Source of the DNA: an uncultured Hyphomonadaceae bacterium
GTDB taxonomy: Bacteria > Pseudomonadota > Alphaproteobacteria > Caulobacterales > Hyphomonadaceae
Length of the DNA: 41,760 bases
Reading direction: 5' to 3'
Assembly: GCA_938011445.1 (NCBI GenBank)
Contig: CALLUH010000178.1
Coordinates: 1 to 41,760, forward strand
Below the pieces are notes generated by a model that was not told the origin of the DNA, ran no database searches, and worked only from the letters and a program-made list of their open reading frames with translations. Positions 9,103 to 18,826 of this stretch are shown piece after piece (the first letter of the stretch is position 1; the number at the start of each line of letters is the position of its first letter). The position numbers and the translations under genes were made by a program.

Positions 9103-9164
9103 AGCCCAAAGGTTTCATTCTTGGCAGTGGCGCACTAGGTTCAGGGCAAAGTGACGAAGAGTGA
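9099..9164 (+). CDS. Possible 21-aa micro-ORF translationally coupled (ATGA) to the GTA TIM-barrel gene
   Basis: ATG at 9099 overlaps the g15 stop; reads MKPKGFILGSGALGSGQSDEE* and ends 3 nt before the dnaJ-family start. Confidence 0.3.
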   Translation: MKPKGFILGSGALGSGQSDEE

Positions 9165-9167
9165 TTC

Positions 9168-10031
9168 ATGAGTTCCGATCCGTATGCCATACTGGGCGTG
9201 TCGAAATCTGCTGACGAGGCGGAGATCAAGCGTGCATACCGGAAGAAAGCCAAAGCGCTTCACCCCGATTTGCATCCTGGCGACAAGGCCAAGGCGGAAG
9301 CTTTCAAGAAAGCCTCCTCTGCCTTTGACATTCTGGGAAATGAAGAAAAGCGACGCAAATTTGATCGCGGCGAGATAGATGGCGACGGCCAACCGCGTGG
9401 GTTCGGTGGGAGCGGTTTTGGGGCCGGCGGTTTTAGCCCGGACAGACGAGCAGGGTATGGCGGCGGCCAAAATGGCGATCCGTTCGAGGATATTTTATCC
9501 GGCCTTTTTGGCGGCGGCGGGCGGACCCGTCGCGGACCGGGCCCGCGTAAAGGGCGCGATGTCAGGTATCGGATTGATATTCCTTTCGCTGATTCGATTA
9601 CAGGCGGACAAAGACGGATTAAAATGTCCGATGGTCAGTCTATCGATGTCAATATTCCTGCCGGGGTCGAGACGGGACAGACTTTGCGGCTGAAAAGCCA
9701 AGGGCAGGTCTCTCCTTATGGCGGCCCCCCAGGCGACGCGCTGGTTGAGGTAACCATTGGCCCGCACAAGAACTGGACGCGCGATGGCGACGATGTTCGT
9801 ATGGCCGTCCCTATCTCTCTTAAAACTGCAATATTGGGCGGCACCGTGGAGGTAGAAACGCCCTCCGGTCCGTTAAGCCTGAAAGTGCCTGAAGGCTCCA
9901 ATACCGGCGCGGTATTGCGACTGCGCGGCAAGGGAGTCCAAAAGCCGGGAAAGGCCGGACATCTCTACGCCAGACTTGAAATTTTACTCGATGATGTTGA
10001 TATTAAGGCGGTAAAGAAGTTTTTTAAGTAA
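9168..10031 (+). CDS. DnaJ/CbpA-type J-domain co-chaperone without the zinc-finger region
   Basis: DPYAILGVSKSADEAEIKRAYRKKAKALHPDLHPGD (HPD motif), G/F-rich linker, DnaJ C-terminal domains. Confidence 0.92.
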   Translation: MSSDPYAILGVSKSADEAEIKRAYRKKAKALHPDLHPGDKAKAEAFKKASSAFDILGNEEKRRKFDRGEIDGDGQPRGFGGSGFGAGGFSPDRRAGYGGGQNGDPFEDILSGLFGGGGRTRRGPGPRKGRDVRYRIDIPFADSITGGQRRIKMSDGQSIDVNIPAGVETGQTLRLKSQGQVSPYGGPPGDALVEVTIGPHKNWTRDGDDVRMAVPISLKTAILGGTVEVETPSGPLSLKVPEGSNTGAVLRLRGKGVQKPGKAGHLYARLEILLDDVDIKAVKKFFK

Positions 10032-10103
10032 AAATCCCGAAAAAACCCCTTTTAAGCGATACATTCACGGGGTGTTCAGTGACTTTCAGGTAGCCACGGT
10101 CGA

Positions 10104-10430
10104 ATGAACGGTTGGAAGATCTCCCTCGCAGCACTGTTCGCTATTCTTGCGACAGGGTCTGGTATGTCTGCAAATACGCAAGGCTGGGGAAATTCCTTCT
10201 CCGCTGGCGAGGCACGAGATGCAAGCCAGAACGGTCGCATCAAGCCGCTAAGAGAAGTCATCCAGAGCTTGAAAAGAGAGTTTGGTGGTTCCTATTTGAA
10301 CGCGGAACTGTTCTCAAAGCAGGGCGGCGGCGCGGAATACCACATTGAATGGGTCACTGATGACGGTCGAAAACTCAGGTTAATTGTGGACGCAGAAAGC
10401 GGACGTGTTACTAGAACGACCGGAGGCTAG
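10104..10430 (+). CDS. Secreted/periplasmic PepSY-domain protein
   Basis: N-terminal signal sequence MNGWKISLAALFAILATGSGMSA; C-terminal GGAEYHIEWVTDDGRKLRLIVDAESGRVTRTTGG. Confidence 0.8.
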   Translation: MNGWKISLAALFAILATGSGMSANTQGWGNSFSAGEARDASQNGRIKPLREVIQSLKREFGGSYLNAELFSKQGGGAEYHIEWVTDDGRKLRLIVDAESGRVTRTTGG

Positions 10431-10435
10431 GGTCT

Positions 10436-11116
10436 ATGCGTATACTTGTTGTTGAAGATAATGCGGATTTGCGTCGGCAATTGGCGGATGCCTTGTCGCA
10501 GTCTGGCTATGCCGTAGATTTGGCGTCTGATGGCGAAGACGGACATTTTCTAGGCGATACCGAACCTTATGATGCTGTTGTCCTGGATCTTGGTTTGCCG
10601 AAGATGGATGGCGTATCAGTGCTCGAACGTTGGCGTGAAGACGGCCGCGATTTTCCAGTCCTGATCCTGACCGCGCGTGATCGCTGGAGCGAGAAAGTTG
10701 CGGGCTTCGATGCTGGCGCTGATGATTATCTGACCAAGCCATTCATCACAGAGGAACTGCTCGCACGGCTGCGGGCGCTTTTGCGTCGGGCGACCGGACA
10801 CTCTGCGGCTGCGCTCGAATGCGGTGTTTTGCGCGTGGATACGCGGTCCGCCCGCGCCACTGTTAACGGCGCACCGATCAAATTGACCGCGCATGAATAT
10901 CGGGTTCTGTCATATCTCATGCACCATCAAGGACGCGTTGTGCCCCGAACCGAGCTGGTCGAGCATATTTACGATCAGGATTTCGACCGCGACTCGAACA
11001 CGATTGAAGTTTTTATCGGTCGATTGCGTAAAAAGATTGGCTCCGAGCGCATTCAGACCGAACGTGGTTTGGGATACCGTTTGATCAATCCAGAAGCAGA
11101 TGGACTTATGTCTTAA
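10436..11116 (+). CDS. OmpR/PhoP-family response regulator
   Basis: MRILVVEDNADLRRQLADAL, VLDLGLPKMDG, ADDYLTKPF, winged-helix RTELVEHIYDQDFDRDSNTIEVFIGRLRKKIG. Confidence 0.95.
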   Translation: MRILVVEDNADLRRQLADALSQSGYAVDLASDGEDGHFLGDTEPYDAVVLDLGLPKMDGVSVLERWREDGRDFPVLILTARDRWSEKVAGFDAGADDYLTKPFITEELLARLRALLRRATGHSAAALECGVLRVDTRSARATVNGAPIKLTAHEYRVLSYLMHHQGRVVPRTELVEHIYDQDFDRDSNTIEVFIGRLRKKIGSERIQTERGLGYRLINPEADGLMS

Positions 11117-11163
11117 GGTCATATTGGGTTGACGGCGCCGAGTGGCATGGCCATGACGAAGGC

Positions 11164-12555
11164 ATGAAACGCTTTGCGATCTTTTCAGAAAATTCGCTGG
11201 CGCGGCGGTTGATGGCGATGGCCGGTTTGATCGGCGTATTATTGCTTGGCGGGATCGTTCTCATTCTGTCAACGCTGTATACGAGCCAAATTTTGACCAT
11301 CCTCGACAATGAGCTGGACAGGACCATTACAACTTTGCAGGGCGCGGTAAATGCCGATGCGAACGGCCAGATCATTATTGACGCAGACCGGGAGCCATCT
11401 GATCCGTTTTTTGAAACGCCACTTTCGGGACGTTATTGGGCCGTTCTGGTGCGAGGACCGGCTGGCATATATCAACCGGTCGCCCAAGCGGATAGTGTTT
11501 GGGATGGCACTCTGCCCTGGCCGACCGACACGCTTGAAATAGTTTCGCAAAACGCTGGACAGCCTTTGCGCGAGAACGGCGTCGGGCCGAATGACGAACC
11601 TTTGCGCATGGTTGGGCAGGCCTTGATTCTCTCGGAAATCGAACACCCAGTTATCCTTGTCGCTGGCTTTGACCGCTCGGAGACCGATCGCGGCTCTTTG
11701 CGGTTCACGCTGATTCTGGCCGCAACCATGGCTGCGATTGGTTCAGGCTTTCTCAGCGCGCTGCTTCTCGGGATACGCTCGGCGCTTGCACCATTACGCC
11801 GGATTGAGGCTGATATTGCCGATGTGCGCGAAGGGCGGCGTACGCTGATGGAAACAGATTATCCGCGCGAAGTATTGCCGCTCAATCTCGAACTCAACAA
11901 ATTGCTTGAGCATAATCGCGGCATTGTTGAACGGGCGCAAACCCATGTCGGCAATCTTGCTCATGCTCTGAAGACACCGCTCGCCGTGCTCGGCAACGAA
12001 GCCAAGGGTGACACGCCGCTTGATGATGTGGTGCGCCGACAGGCGGGTGCTATGCATGACAATGTTCAGCATTATTTGAAGCGGGCACGGGCAGCGGCGC
12101 GTGCGCAAACGGCAGGCGCGCGCTCCGAAGTTGCGCCCGTGCTGAATGATTTGGCGCGGCTTCTGAACAAACTCTTTGCCGAACGGCAGATTACGGTGAC
12201 GGTGAAATGTCCCAAAGCCCTGAGCGTCCGGCTGGAAAAACAGGATTTGGAGGAGATCGCTGGCAATCTGATGGAGAATGCTTGCAAATGGGCCACAAAT
12301 GAAGTGATCGTGCGCGCCACCCCATCGGACACAATGGTGGATATAACGATTGATGATGATGGTCCTGGCTTGTCGCCGGGCGAACGCGTGGCAGCGCTAA
12401 AGCGTGGCGTGCGACTGGATGAAGCGGCCCCCGGGACGGGTCTGGGCCTGTCAATTGTGACCGAACTGGCCGATATGTATGAGGGCTCATTCGTACTCGA
12501 TGAAGCACCGAAGATTGGTGGTCTGAGAGCATCTTTAAGGTTGCCGCGCGCATGA
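11164..12555 (+). CDS. Membrane sensor histidine kinase (PhoQ-like)
   Basis: Two TM segments, HAMP-like region, H-box GNLAHALKTPLAVLGNEA, N-box NLMENACKWA, DDGPGLSP, GTGLGLSIV. Confidence 0.94.
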   Translation: MKRFAIFSENSLARRLMAMAGLIGVLLLGGIVLILSTLYTSQILTILDNELDRTITTLQGAVNADANGQIIIDADREPSDPFFETPLSGRYWAVLVRGPAGIYQPVAQADSVWDGTLPWPTDTLEIVSQNAGQPLRENGVGPNDEPLRMVGQALILSEIEHPVILVAGFDRSETDRGSLRFTLILAATMAAIGSGFLSALLLGIRSALAPLRRIEADIADVREGRRTLMETDYPREVLPLNLELNKLLEHNRGIVERAQTHVGNLAHALKTPLAVLGNEAKGDTPLDDVVRRQAGAMHDNVQHYLKRARAAARAQTAGARSEVAPVLNDLARLLNKLFAERQITVTVKCPKALSVRLEKQDLEEIAGNLMENACKWATNEVIVRATPSDTMVDITIDDDGPGLSPGERVAALKRGVRLDEAAPGTGLGLSIVTELADMYEGSFVLDEAPKIGGLRASLRLPRA

Positions 12556-13307
12556 TTTGGTTGGTCTGGTTTTTCGGGTTTGGGGCCGTGCTTGGCGCGT
12601 CGCAAATTGCGCGCGCTCTTGGACGCGGCGATCGTGCGGTGATTGCGATATTGCTTGCTGGATTCATGGCGAGCTTGGCCTATCTGTTTATTGGCCGTGC
12701 CGGGCTACCCGATCAGCCCTATCAGGCCCGCATTGCCGGACTGGAAGAAGTTCCTCCCGAGCAACGCACGCGCGCAGAAGTTCTGGCGCAGTTTGAAAAT
12801 CTCATTCTTGAGCAGCCGGATAATCCCAGACCGCATTTTGTGGTTGGCGAGATGATGGCTGGCGAAGGTCGCGATGAAGATGCGATCCGGGCTTTTCAGT
12901 CGGCATTACGGCGGGACGAAAAATTTGTTCCTGCAATGATCGGGATGGCTGATGCGATCACGCGTCTGGCGGGTGGTGTTATCGAACCGCAGGCAAAACG
13001 TATCTATGAGCAGGCATTGACGGTTGATCCGAGGCAAATCCATGCCGGGTTTATGGTCGGTGTCGCCGAATGGCAGGCGGGTGATGATGCGGCCGCGCAG
13101 CTGGTATGGGATGGGTTATGGTTACGGCTTGAGGGAAATGAAGCAGGCCAAAACTCGCTTGCTCAGCGTGTCTCTGCTGTTACAGGGCAAGCTATAGGTT
13201 TTCCGTCCAGCGACGAGACCGAACCTGACCCCATAGAGACTGACCCAATACCAGATCAGCCAGAAGACGCCTCCCAGACGCCGCAACCGGAACCACCGTC
13301 TGAGTGA
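12552..13307 (+). CDS. ccmI: CcmI-like cytochrome c biogenesis TPR protein
   Basis: TM segments followed by LPDQPYQARIAGLEEVPPEQRTRAEVLAQFENLILEQPDNPRPHFVVGEMMAGEGRDEDAIRAFQSAL; directly upstream of ccmF and ccmH; ATGA overlap with the kinase gene. Confidence 0.82.
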   Translation: MIWLVWFFGFGAVLGASQIARALGRGDRAVIAILLAGFMASLAYLFIGRAGLPDQPYQARIAGLEEVPPEQRTRAEVLAQFENLILEQPDNPRPHFVVGEMMAGEGRDEDAIRAFQSALRRDEKFVPAMIGMADAITRLAGGVIEPQAKRIYEQALTVDPRQIHAGFMVGVAEWQAGDDAAAQLVWDGLWLRLEGNEAGQNSLAQRVSAVTGQAIGFPSSDETEPDPIETDPIPDQPEDASQTPQPEPPSE

Positions 13308-13326
13308 TGTGGGTTTGTGCCACATC
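13306..13326 (+). other. 7-bp perfect stem-loop at the ccmI stop codon
   Basis: gatgtgg (13306-13312) / ccacatc (13320-13326), loop gtttgtg; no T-tract. Confidence 0.45.
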
Positions 13327-13463
13327 CGGTTTGGCTGGCCTTTGGAGACAAATATCGCTTACACTCCAGCTAAGACAAAGCAAGCCGCATAGAATTTGCG
13401 GATCTTGTTTTCGCAGCCACAATGCTTCGAAGCCATAGAGGTTTGCAAAAGGGAGCCGGAATA

Positions 13464-15416
13464 TTGATTGAAGTCGGGCATATGGCAGCATTTCTCGCTT
13501 TGGCGGCTTGTCTGGTTCAGACATGGTATGGCCTGCGCGGGAACCGGGCAATGGCATCAGGCATGGCTTATAGTGCGCTGGGGCTGATGTCGGTCGCCTT
13601 CGGTCTTTTGATCTGGTCTTTTATTGTCTCGGATTTTTCCGTCGCGCTGGTGACCGCTAATTCGCACACATTCAAGCCGCTGGCCTACAAGATTGCCGGC
13701 GCTTGGGGGAATCATGAAGGTTCGATGGCGCTTTGGTGTCTGGTGTCGATTGGATTCGCAGCGGCAGGTGCATGGCGGTTGCAAACGGGGCGTCAGGCAT
13801 TTGAAGCGAGAACGCTCGGAGTTCAGGGCGCCGTCTCTGTTGGCTCGCTTGTCTATCTTTTGTTTGCGTCCAATCCGTTTTTAAGGCTCGACCCCGCCCC
13901 CCTTCAGGGCAATGGGCTTAACCCGCTCTTGCAAGACCCCGGCCTCGCTATTCATCCACCCATGCTCTATCTTGGCTATGTTGGATTCTCATTCGTGTTT
14001 GCATTGGCGGCTGCGGGCTTGATTGAGGGACGGATTGACAAAACCTGGGCGCAGGCCACCCGGCCCTTTGTACTGGCCGCTTGGGTGCCCTTATCACTCG
14101 GCATCGCGCTTGGCAGTTATTGGGCGTATTACGAACTTGGCTGGGGTGGTTGGTGGTTCTGGGATCCGGTCGAGAATGCCTCGCTCATGCCGTGGCTGCT
14201 CGGATCGGCGCTTTTGCATTCGATTATCGTTACAGAGAAACGCGGCGGCTTTGCAGCGTGGACAGTGTTGCTGGCAGTGCTCGCATTCTGCTTCTCGATC
14301 CTCGGAGCTTTCCTTGTGCGGTCGGGCGTGTTGACCTCCGTACATGCCTTTGCGATCGACCCTTTGCGCGGTAGCCTGCTTCTGGCCGGATTGATGGCCT
14401 ATGGCGGCGCGGCACTTGCTTTATTTGCATGGCGTGCACCCGCCTTGAAAGGCGGACCGGACTGGCAATTTATCAGCCGTGAGGGTGCGCTGATGGTCAA
14501 TAATCTCGTTTTCTTTGTGGCAACGGTAACGGTTCTTCTCGGCACGATATTTCCACTTTTGGCCGAGGCCACCGGGCGACAAATGTCCGTTGGCACGCCT
14601 TATTTCAATCTTACCTTTGCGCCGATTATGGCCGTATTATTATTCGTTCTGCCGCTTGTGCAGGCCTCAAGTTGGGGGGCGACAAGGCCCGAGTTTCAGC
14701 TGATACGCGCGGCCGTCGTGGGCGGCGCGATCGGTGCGCTGGTTCTGTTGATGCTGTGGCGGATGACATTGCCGCTCGGTGCCGGAGTGGGTTTGGGTTT
14801 GGGGCTCTGGTTGATTTATGGTGCCGGACGCGAACTTTTACGCCGCGCAATCGTCCTGCCGCGTGTTTTTACATTGCCGGCGCGGGTCTGGGGGATGAGC
14901 CTGGCACATCTCGGCATTGGACTTTTTGTGATCGGCGCAGTTGTCCAGACCAGTGGCCGCTATGAACAGACTGTGGCCCTGGAGGCGGGACAAAGTGTTG
15001 TCGTGGCCGGCTGGTCAGTGACCCTTGATGCTGTCCGCAGCGCTGAAGGCCCCAACTGGTATGCGGACCGCGCCACGCTTATCGCCCGCAAGGGCAGCTC
15101 GTCTGCCCGCTTGCAACCGGAGAAGCGATATTATCCCGCCGCGCGCATGCCAACCACAGAGACGGCCATTCACAAGACCGGCTTTGGTGATCTCTATACC
15201 GCCTTGGGTGATCGGCGAAATCTTGACGGGAAAACAATTTGGACGTTCCGGGTATATTACAATCCGCTCATTGATCTGATCTTTTTTGGTGTCTTTCTCA
15301 TGGCGCTCGGCGGTGTATTTGCTGCATTTGGTGGGCGCAAAGCCCCTGCGCGTGTGGATATAGACGAACCCGTCCCGGTATCAGCTGCGCCGATTGTTCT
15401 GGGGCCAGCAGAATGA
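13464..15416 (+). CDS. ccmF: Heme lyase subunit CcmF
   Basis: WAYYELGWGGWWFWDPVENASLMPWLLGSALLHSI (WWD motif). TTG 13464 (LIEVGHMAAFLALAACLVQ) matches the usual CcmF N-terminus better than the track ATG at 13422. Confidence 0.95.
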   Translation: MIEVGHMAAFLALAACLVQTWYGLRGNRAMASGMAYSALGLMSVAFGLLIWSFIVSDFSVALVTANSHTFKPLAYKIAGAWGNHEGSMALWCLVSIGFAAAGAWRLQTGRQAFEARTLGVQGAVSVGSLVYLLFASNPFLRLDPAPLQGNGLNPLLQDPGLAIHPPMLYLGYVGFSFVFALAAAGLIEGRIDKTWAQATRPFVLAAWVPLSLGIALGSYWAYYELGWGGWWFWDPVENASLMPWLLGSALLHSIIVTEKRGGFAAWTVLLAVLAFCFSILGAFLVRSGVLTSVHAFAIDPLRGSLLLAGLMAYGGAALALFAWRAPALKGGPDWQFISREGALMVNNLVFFVATVTVLLGTIFPLLAEATGRQMSVGTPYFNLTFAPIMAVLLFVLPLVQASSWGATRPEFQLIRAAVVGGAIGALVLLMLWRMTLPLGAGVGLGLGLWLIYGAGRELLRRAIVLPRVFTLPARVWGMSLAHLGIGLFVIGAVVQTSGRYEQTVALEAGQSVVVAGWSVTLDAVRSAEGPNWYADRATLIARKGSSSARLQPEKRYYPAARMPTTETAIHKTGFGDLYTALGDRRNLDGKTIWTFRVYYNPLIDLIFFGVFLMALGGVFAAFGGRKAPARVDIDEPVPVSAAPIVLGPAE

Positions 15417-15865
15417 AGCGCCTATTGTATCTTTTTGTTCTACCCGTGCTCATGGCGTTCAATGATGTGCCACTGACCAATCCTGATCTGGAAGCACGCG
15501 CGCAAGTGCTGATGGATGAGATACGTTGCGTTGCGTGTGAGAATGAGCCAATTTCACAATCGGGTGCCGAAATTGCAGGCGATATGCGACAACGCGTGCG
15601 GGCGATGGTTAAGGCAGGCGAAAGCGACGCTGCTATTCGCGGCTGGTTTGCTGACCGGTACGGAGAATTTGTTCTATTCCGCCCGCAAACGAGCGGTGCC
15701 AGTGGGCTCTTGCTGTGGGGATTACCGTTTGGGCTGCTGCTAATTGCAGCGCTCGGGCTAGCCTTCGTGTTCCATCAGCGGGCCAGGCGGCGAACAGAGG
15801 GCGGTATCATTCCGGTTGCCCCCGATGGGCAGGATATGTCTGATGGTGAGGACACCCCATCCTGA
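15413..15865 (+). CDS. ccmH: Cytochrome c maturation protein CcmH/CcmL
   Basis: DEIRCVACENEPISQSGAEIAGDMRQRVRAMV...IRGWFADRYGEFVLFRP; ATGA overlap with ccmF. Confidence 0.93.
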   Translation: MKRLLYLFVLPVLMAFNDVPLTNPDLEARAQVLMDEIRCVACENEPISQSGAEIAGDMRQRVRAMVKAGESDAAIRGWFADRYGEFVLFRPQTSGASGLLLWGLPFGLLLIAALGLAFVFHQRARRRTEGGIIPVAPDGQDMSDGEDTPS

Positions 15866-15941
15866 AACACATTTTACTCTGTGCCTGTTTGCGCGCTAGA
15901 AGAGGATTCGAGTCGGTTAAATTAGGAGCTTCAAGAAGCCA

Positions 15942-17153
15942 ATGGACCAAGCAATAGAATTTTCCAGCATGGACGGTCAACAGCTTGCAGGTCGGCTTGA
16001 CCTGCCAAAAGGACGCCCTGCGCGCGCCTTTGTCCTGTTTGCGCATTGTTTTTCCTGCTCAAAGGACATTGCCGCTGCGCGCACCATTGCGCGAACATTG
16101 GCGGATGCGGGCTTTGGCGTCCTGCGCTTTGATTTTACCGGGCTGGGCGCTTCGGAAGGTGCGTTCGAGGACACCAATTTTTCGACAAACCTCGCCGATT
16201 TGGAGAGCGCTGCCGCTTGGCTCGCTGACCATCATGCAGCGCCCGCCCTGCTGGTTGGTCACTCGCTTGGCGGCGCTGCAGTTGTGGCCGTCGCCTCAAG
16301 ATTGCCCAGCGTCAAAGCGGTTGCAACCATTGGCGCACCGTCGGATGCGGACCATGTGATCCAGTCATTTGGCTCTCGGCTCGACGAAATTGAACAAAGC
16401 GGCGAGGCGGAAGTTGATCTGGCGGGCCGACCGTTCAAAATCAAGAAACAGTTTGTTGAAGATGTTTCGGGTGCCAAAGTGCGCGAAGCTGCCGCTCATC
16501 TTGGCCGCGCCTTATTGGTTCTTCATTCGCCATTTGATCAGGTCGTCGGCATTGAAAACGCTTCTGGACTATTTGCTGCGGCAAAACACCCAAAAAGCTT
16601 TTTAAGTCTTGGCAAAGCGGACCATTTGCTTAGCCAGAAATCGGATGCAATCTATGCGGCAAATATCATTGCCTGTTGGGCGGATGGCTATCTTGATGCC
16701 GATAAGGCAGTGGCGGCGGCGGCGTCGGCATCAGACAAAATGACGGTCACTGAAACTGGAAATGGGCGGTTTCAAAACCTTGTTCGGGTCGGACAACATG
16801 AATTTCTGGCCGATGAACCGCGTTCGGTTGGCGGCGGCGACACCGGCCCCACGCCCTATGATTTTCTTCTTGCCGGCCTTGGCGCATGCACGGCGATGAC
16901 GCTGCGAATGTATGCAACGCGTAAGAAGTGGCCGCTTGAACAAGTCAGCGTTGCGCTATCTCATGCCAAGGATTATGCGACCGATTGTATGGATTGTGAC
17001 CCGAAAAGCCGGATTGACGTATTTGTTCGCGAGATAACAATATTGGGAGATCTGGATGAGACGCAGCGTCAAAGACTGCTCGAAATCGCCGATAAATGCC
17101 CTGTTCACCGCACTTTAGAGGCCAAAGCCGAGGTTCAGACCCGTTTTGCCTAA
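15942..17153 (+). CDS. Bifunctional alpha/beta hydrolase - OsmC family protein
   Basis: N-terminal half has the hydrolase nucleophile elbow VGHSLGGAA; C-terminal half has the OsmC motifs GLGACTAMTLRMYA and DKCPVHRTL. Confidence 0.93.
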   Translation: MDQAIEFSSMDGQQLAGRLDLPKGRPARAFVLFAHCFSCSKDIAAARTIARTLADAGFGVLRFDFTGLGASEGAFEDTNFSTNLADLESAAAWLADHHAAPALLVGHSLGGAAVVAVASRLPSVKAVATIGAPSDADHVIQSFGSRLDEIEQSGEAEVDLAGRPFKIKKQFVEDVSGAKVREAAAHLGRALLVLHSPFDQVVGIENASGLFAAAKHPKSFLSLGKADHLLSQKSDAIYAANIIACWADGYLDADKAVAAAASASDKMTVTETGNGRFQNLVRVGQHEFLADEPRSVGGGDTGPTPYDFLLAGLGACTAMTLRMYATRKKWPLEQVSVALSHAKDYATDCMDCDPKSRIDVFVREITILGDLDETQRQRLLEIADKCPVHRTLEAKAEVQTRFA

Positions 17154-17176
17154 AGAAAGTCACACCGAGGGACTTC

Positions 17177-17214
17177 CCTAACCGCAATTTAATCACCACA
17201 TCACATAGGTTAGG
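17177..17214. promoter_or_regulatory. Inverted repeat upstream of the Do-type protease gene
   Basis: CCTAACC (17177-17183) - 24 bp - GGTTAGG (17208-17214), followed by a second GGTTA (ggttaggttaaaa). Confidence 0.4.
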
Positions 17215-17267
17215 TTAAAAAGAAACAAAGCGCTCCATCTGCGCGAAAAGAAGATAGGGATATTGTT

Positions 17268-18803
17268 ATGAGTTTGTTTGGCAAATCGGGCGTAGCCGTT
17301 TCGGCCTTCCTCTTGGGCGGGGTTGCTGTCGGTGCGCTTGTCTTGGGGCCACAATTTGCCCCATCGGCTGATGCAGATCCAATCACCATCGAGGCTCCGC
17401 GCGGCGCGCCTTTGAGTTTTGCGGACCTGATCGAGCGGGTTGGTCCGGCCGTCGTTAGTGTGAATGTGCGCGGCGAGCAAGTTGTCGGCAATGGCGGATC
17501 TGATCAATTACTCGAACGGTTTCGCGGAATTCCCGGCTTTGAGGACTTTCTCGAACGCCGCCGCGAGGAAGAACGCGAAAACGGTCCCGAAACCCGCGAA
17601 ACCCGCGCGCTTGGCTCGGGCTTCTTCATCTCGGCTGACGGGTTTGCGGTGACCAATCACCATGTGATTGATGGCGCGACGGAAATTCAATTGGTCATGA
17701 GCGATGGCACAGAACTAGACGCCGAACTGATCGGGGCTGATCCGGAGACGGATCTGGCGGTTGTCAAAGTCACAGATAGCGGAACATTCCCCTATGTGGA
17801 GTTTGAAAAGGCCGACAAGGTCCGGGTTGGTGACTGGGTGGTTGCGCTTGGCAATCCGTTCGGTTTGGGCGGCACTGCGACGGCGGGGATCGTATCGGCG
17901 GATGGGCGCGACATTACCGGTTCGAATTATACCGACTTTCTACAGATTGATGCGTCGATCAATCGGGGGAATTCCGGTGGGCCGACTTTTGATCTCAATG
18001 GCCGCGTAATCGGCGTGAACACGCAAATCCTTTCGCCTACGGGCGGCTCGGTGGGCATCGGCTTCGCGATCCCTGCAGAATTGGCGATCTCGGTCACAAA
18101 TGAACTTATCGAAACTGGGAAGGTCTCGCGTGGCTGGCTCGGCGTCAGCATCTCGAATTTTACCGAAGAGTTTGCCGAGGCACTTGATGTCAAGGATGGC
18201 AAAGGCGCACTTGTCGGCGATGTCAGTGATGGCAGCCCGGCCGACAAGGCCGGTATTCGCCGATCCGACGTAATTGTCAGCTTAAATGGAACCAAAATTG
18301 AAAATGCCGACCAACTCACCCGCAGGGTTGGTCAGCTACGGGTTGGTTCGCAAAACGAATTTGTTCTGCTGCGGCGCGGCAAGGAAGTGAAGCTCAACGT
18401 GACCATCGCCGAGCGAACCGAAAGCGCTCTGGCCTCGCTCAATGGCACGGCGCGTCCGGGCAATGAGCCAGGTCCTGACACGGAAGAGGACGAAGAAACC
18501 GGTCAATTGGGGCTGGCACTCGCACCGCTCGATTCCGCAGCGAGAGAGCGCCTTGGTCTTGACGATGATGAAGACGGTCTGGTGATCAGAACCATGAGCG
18601 ATGACAGCCCGTTCGCCTCGCTCGGCGCAACCGAAGGCCTCGCGATCCTCGAAGTGAATGGCAAAACGCTCGAAACCAAAGCCGATTTTGACGCAGCCAT
18701 CCAGTCCGCGCGGGATGCGGGTAAGGAGCAAGTGCTCGTCGCCGTGCGCTCGCCAAACGGGACGGGCTTTGCCACTGTCGATATTACCGAGGATGATGAC
18801 TAG
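17268..18803 (+). CDS. Do/DegP/HtrA family periplasmic serine endopeptidase
   Basis: GSGFFISADGFAVTNHHVI, TDLAVVKV, DASINRGNSGGPTFDLNGRVIG, two PDZ domains. Confidence 0.96.
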   Translation: MSLFGKSGVAVSAFLLGGVAVGALVLGPQFAPSADADPITIEAPRGAPLSFADLIERVGPAVVSVNVRGEQVVGNGGSDQLLERFRGIPGFEDFLERRREEERENGPETRETRALGSGFFISADGFAVTNHHVIDGATEIQLVMSDGTELDAELIGADPETDLAVVKVTDSGTFPYVEFEKADKVRVGDWVVALGNPFGLGGTATAGIVSADGRDITGSNYTDFLQIDASINRGNSGGPTFDLNGRVIGVNTQILSPTGGSVGIGFAIPAELAISVTNELIETGKVSRGWLGVSISNFTEEFAEALDVKDGKGALVGDVSDGSPADKAGIRRSDVIVSLNGTKIENADQLTRRVGQLRVGSQNEFVLLRRGKEVKLNVTIAERTESALASLNGTARPGNEPGPDTEEDEETGQLGLALAPLDSAARERLGLDDDEDGLVIRTMSDDSPFASLGATEGLAILEVNGKTLETKADFDAAIQSARDAGKEQVLVAVRSPNGTGFATVDITEDDD

Positions 18804-18826
18804 CGGACACGGGGACGAGAGACGCC

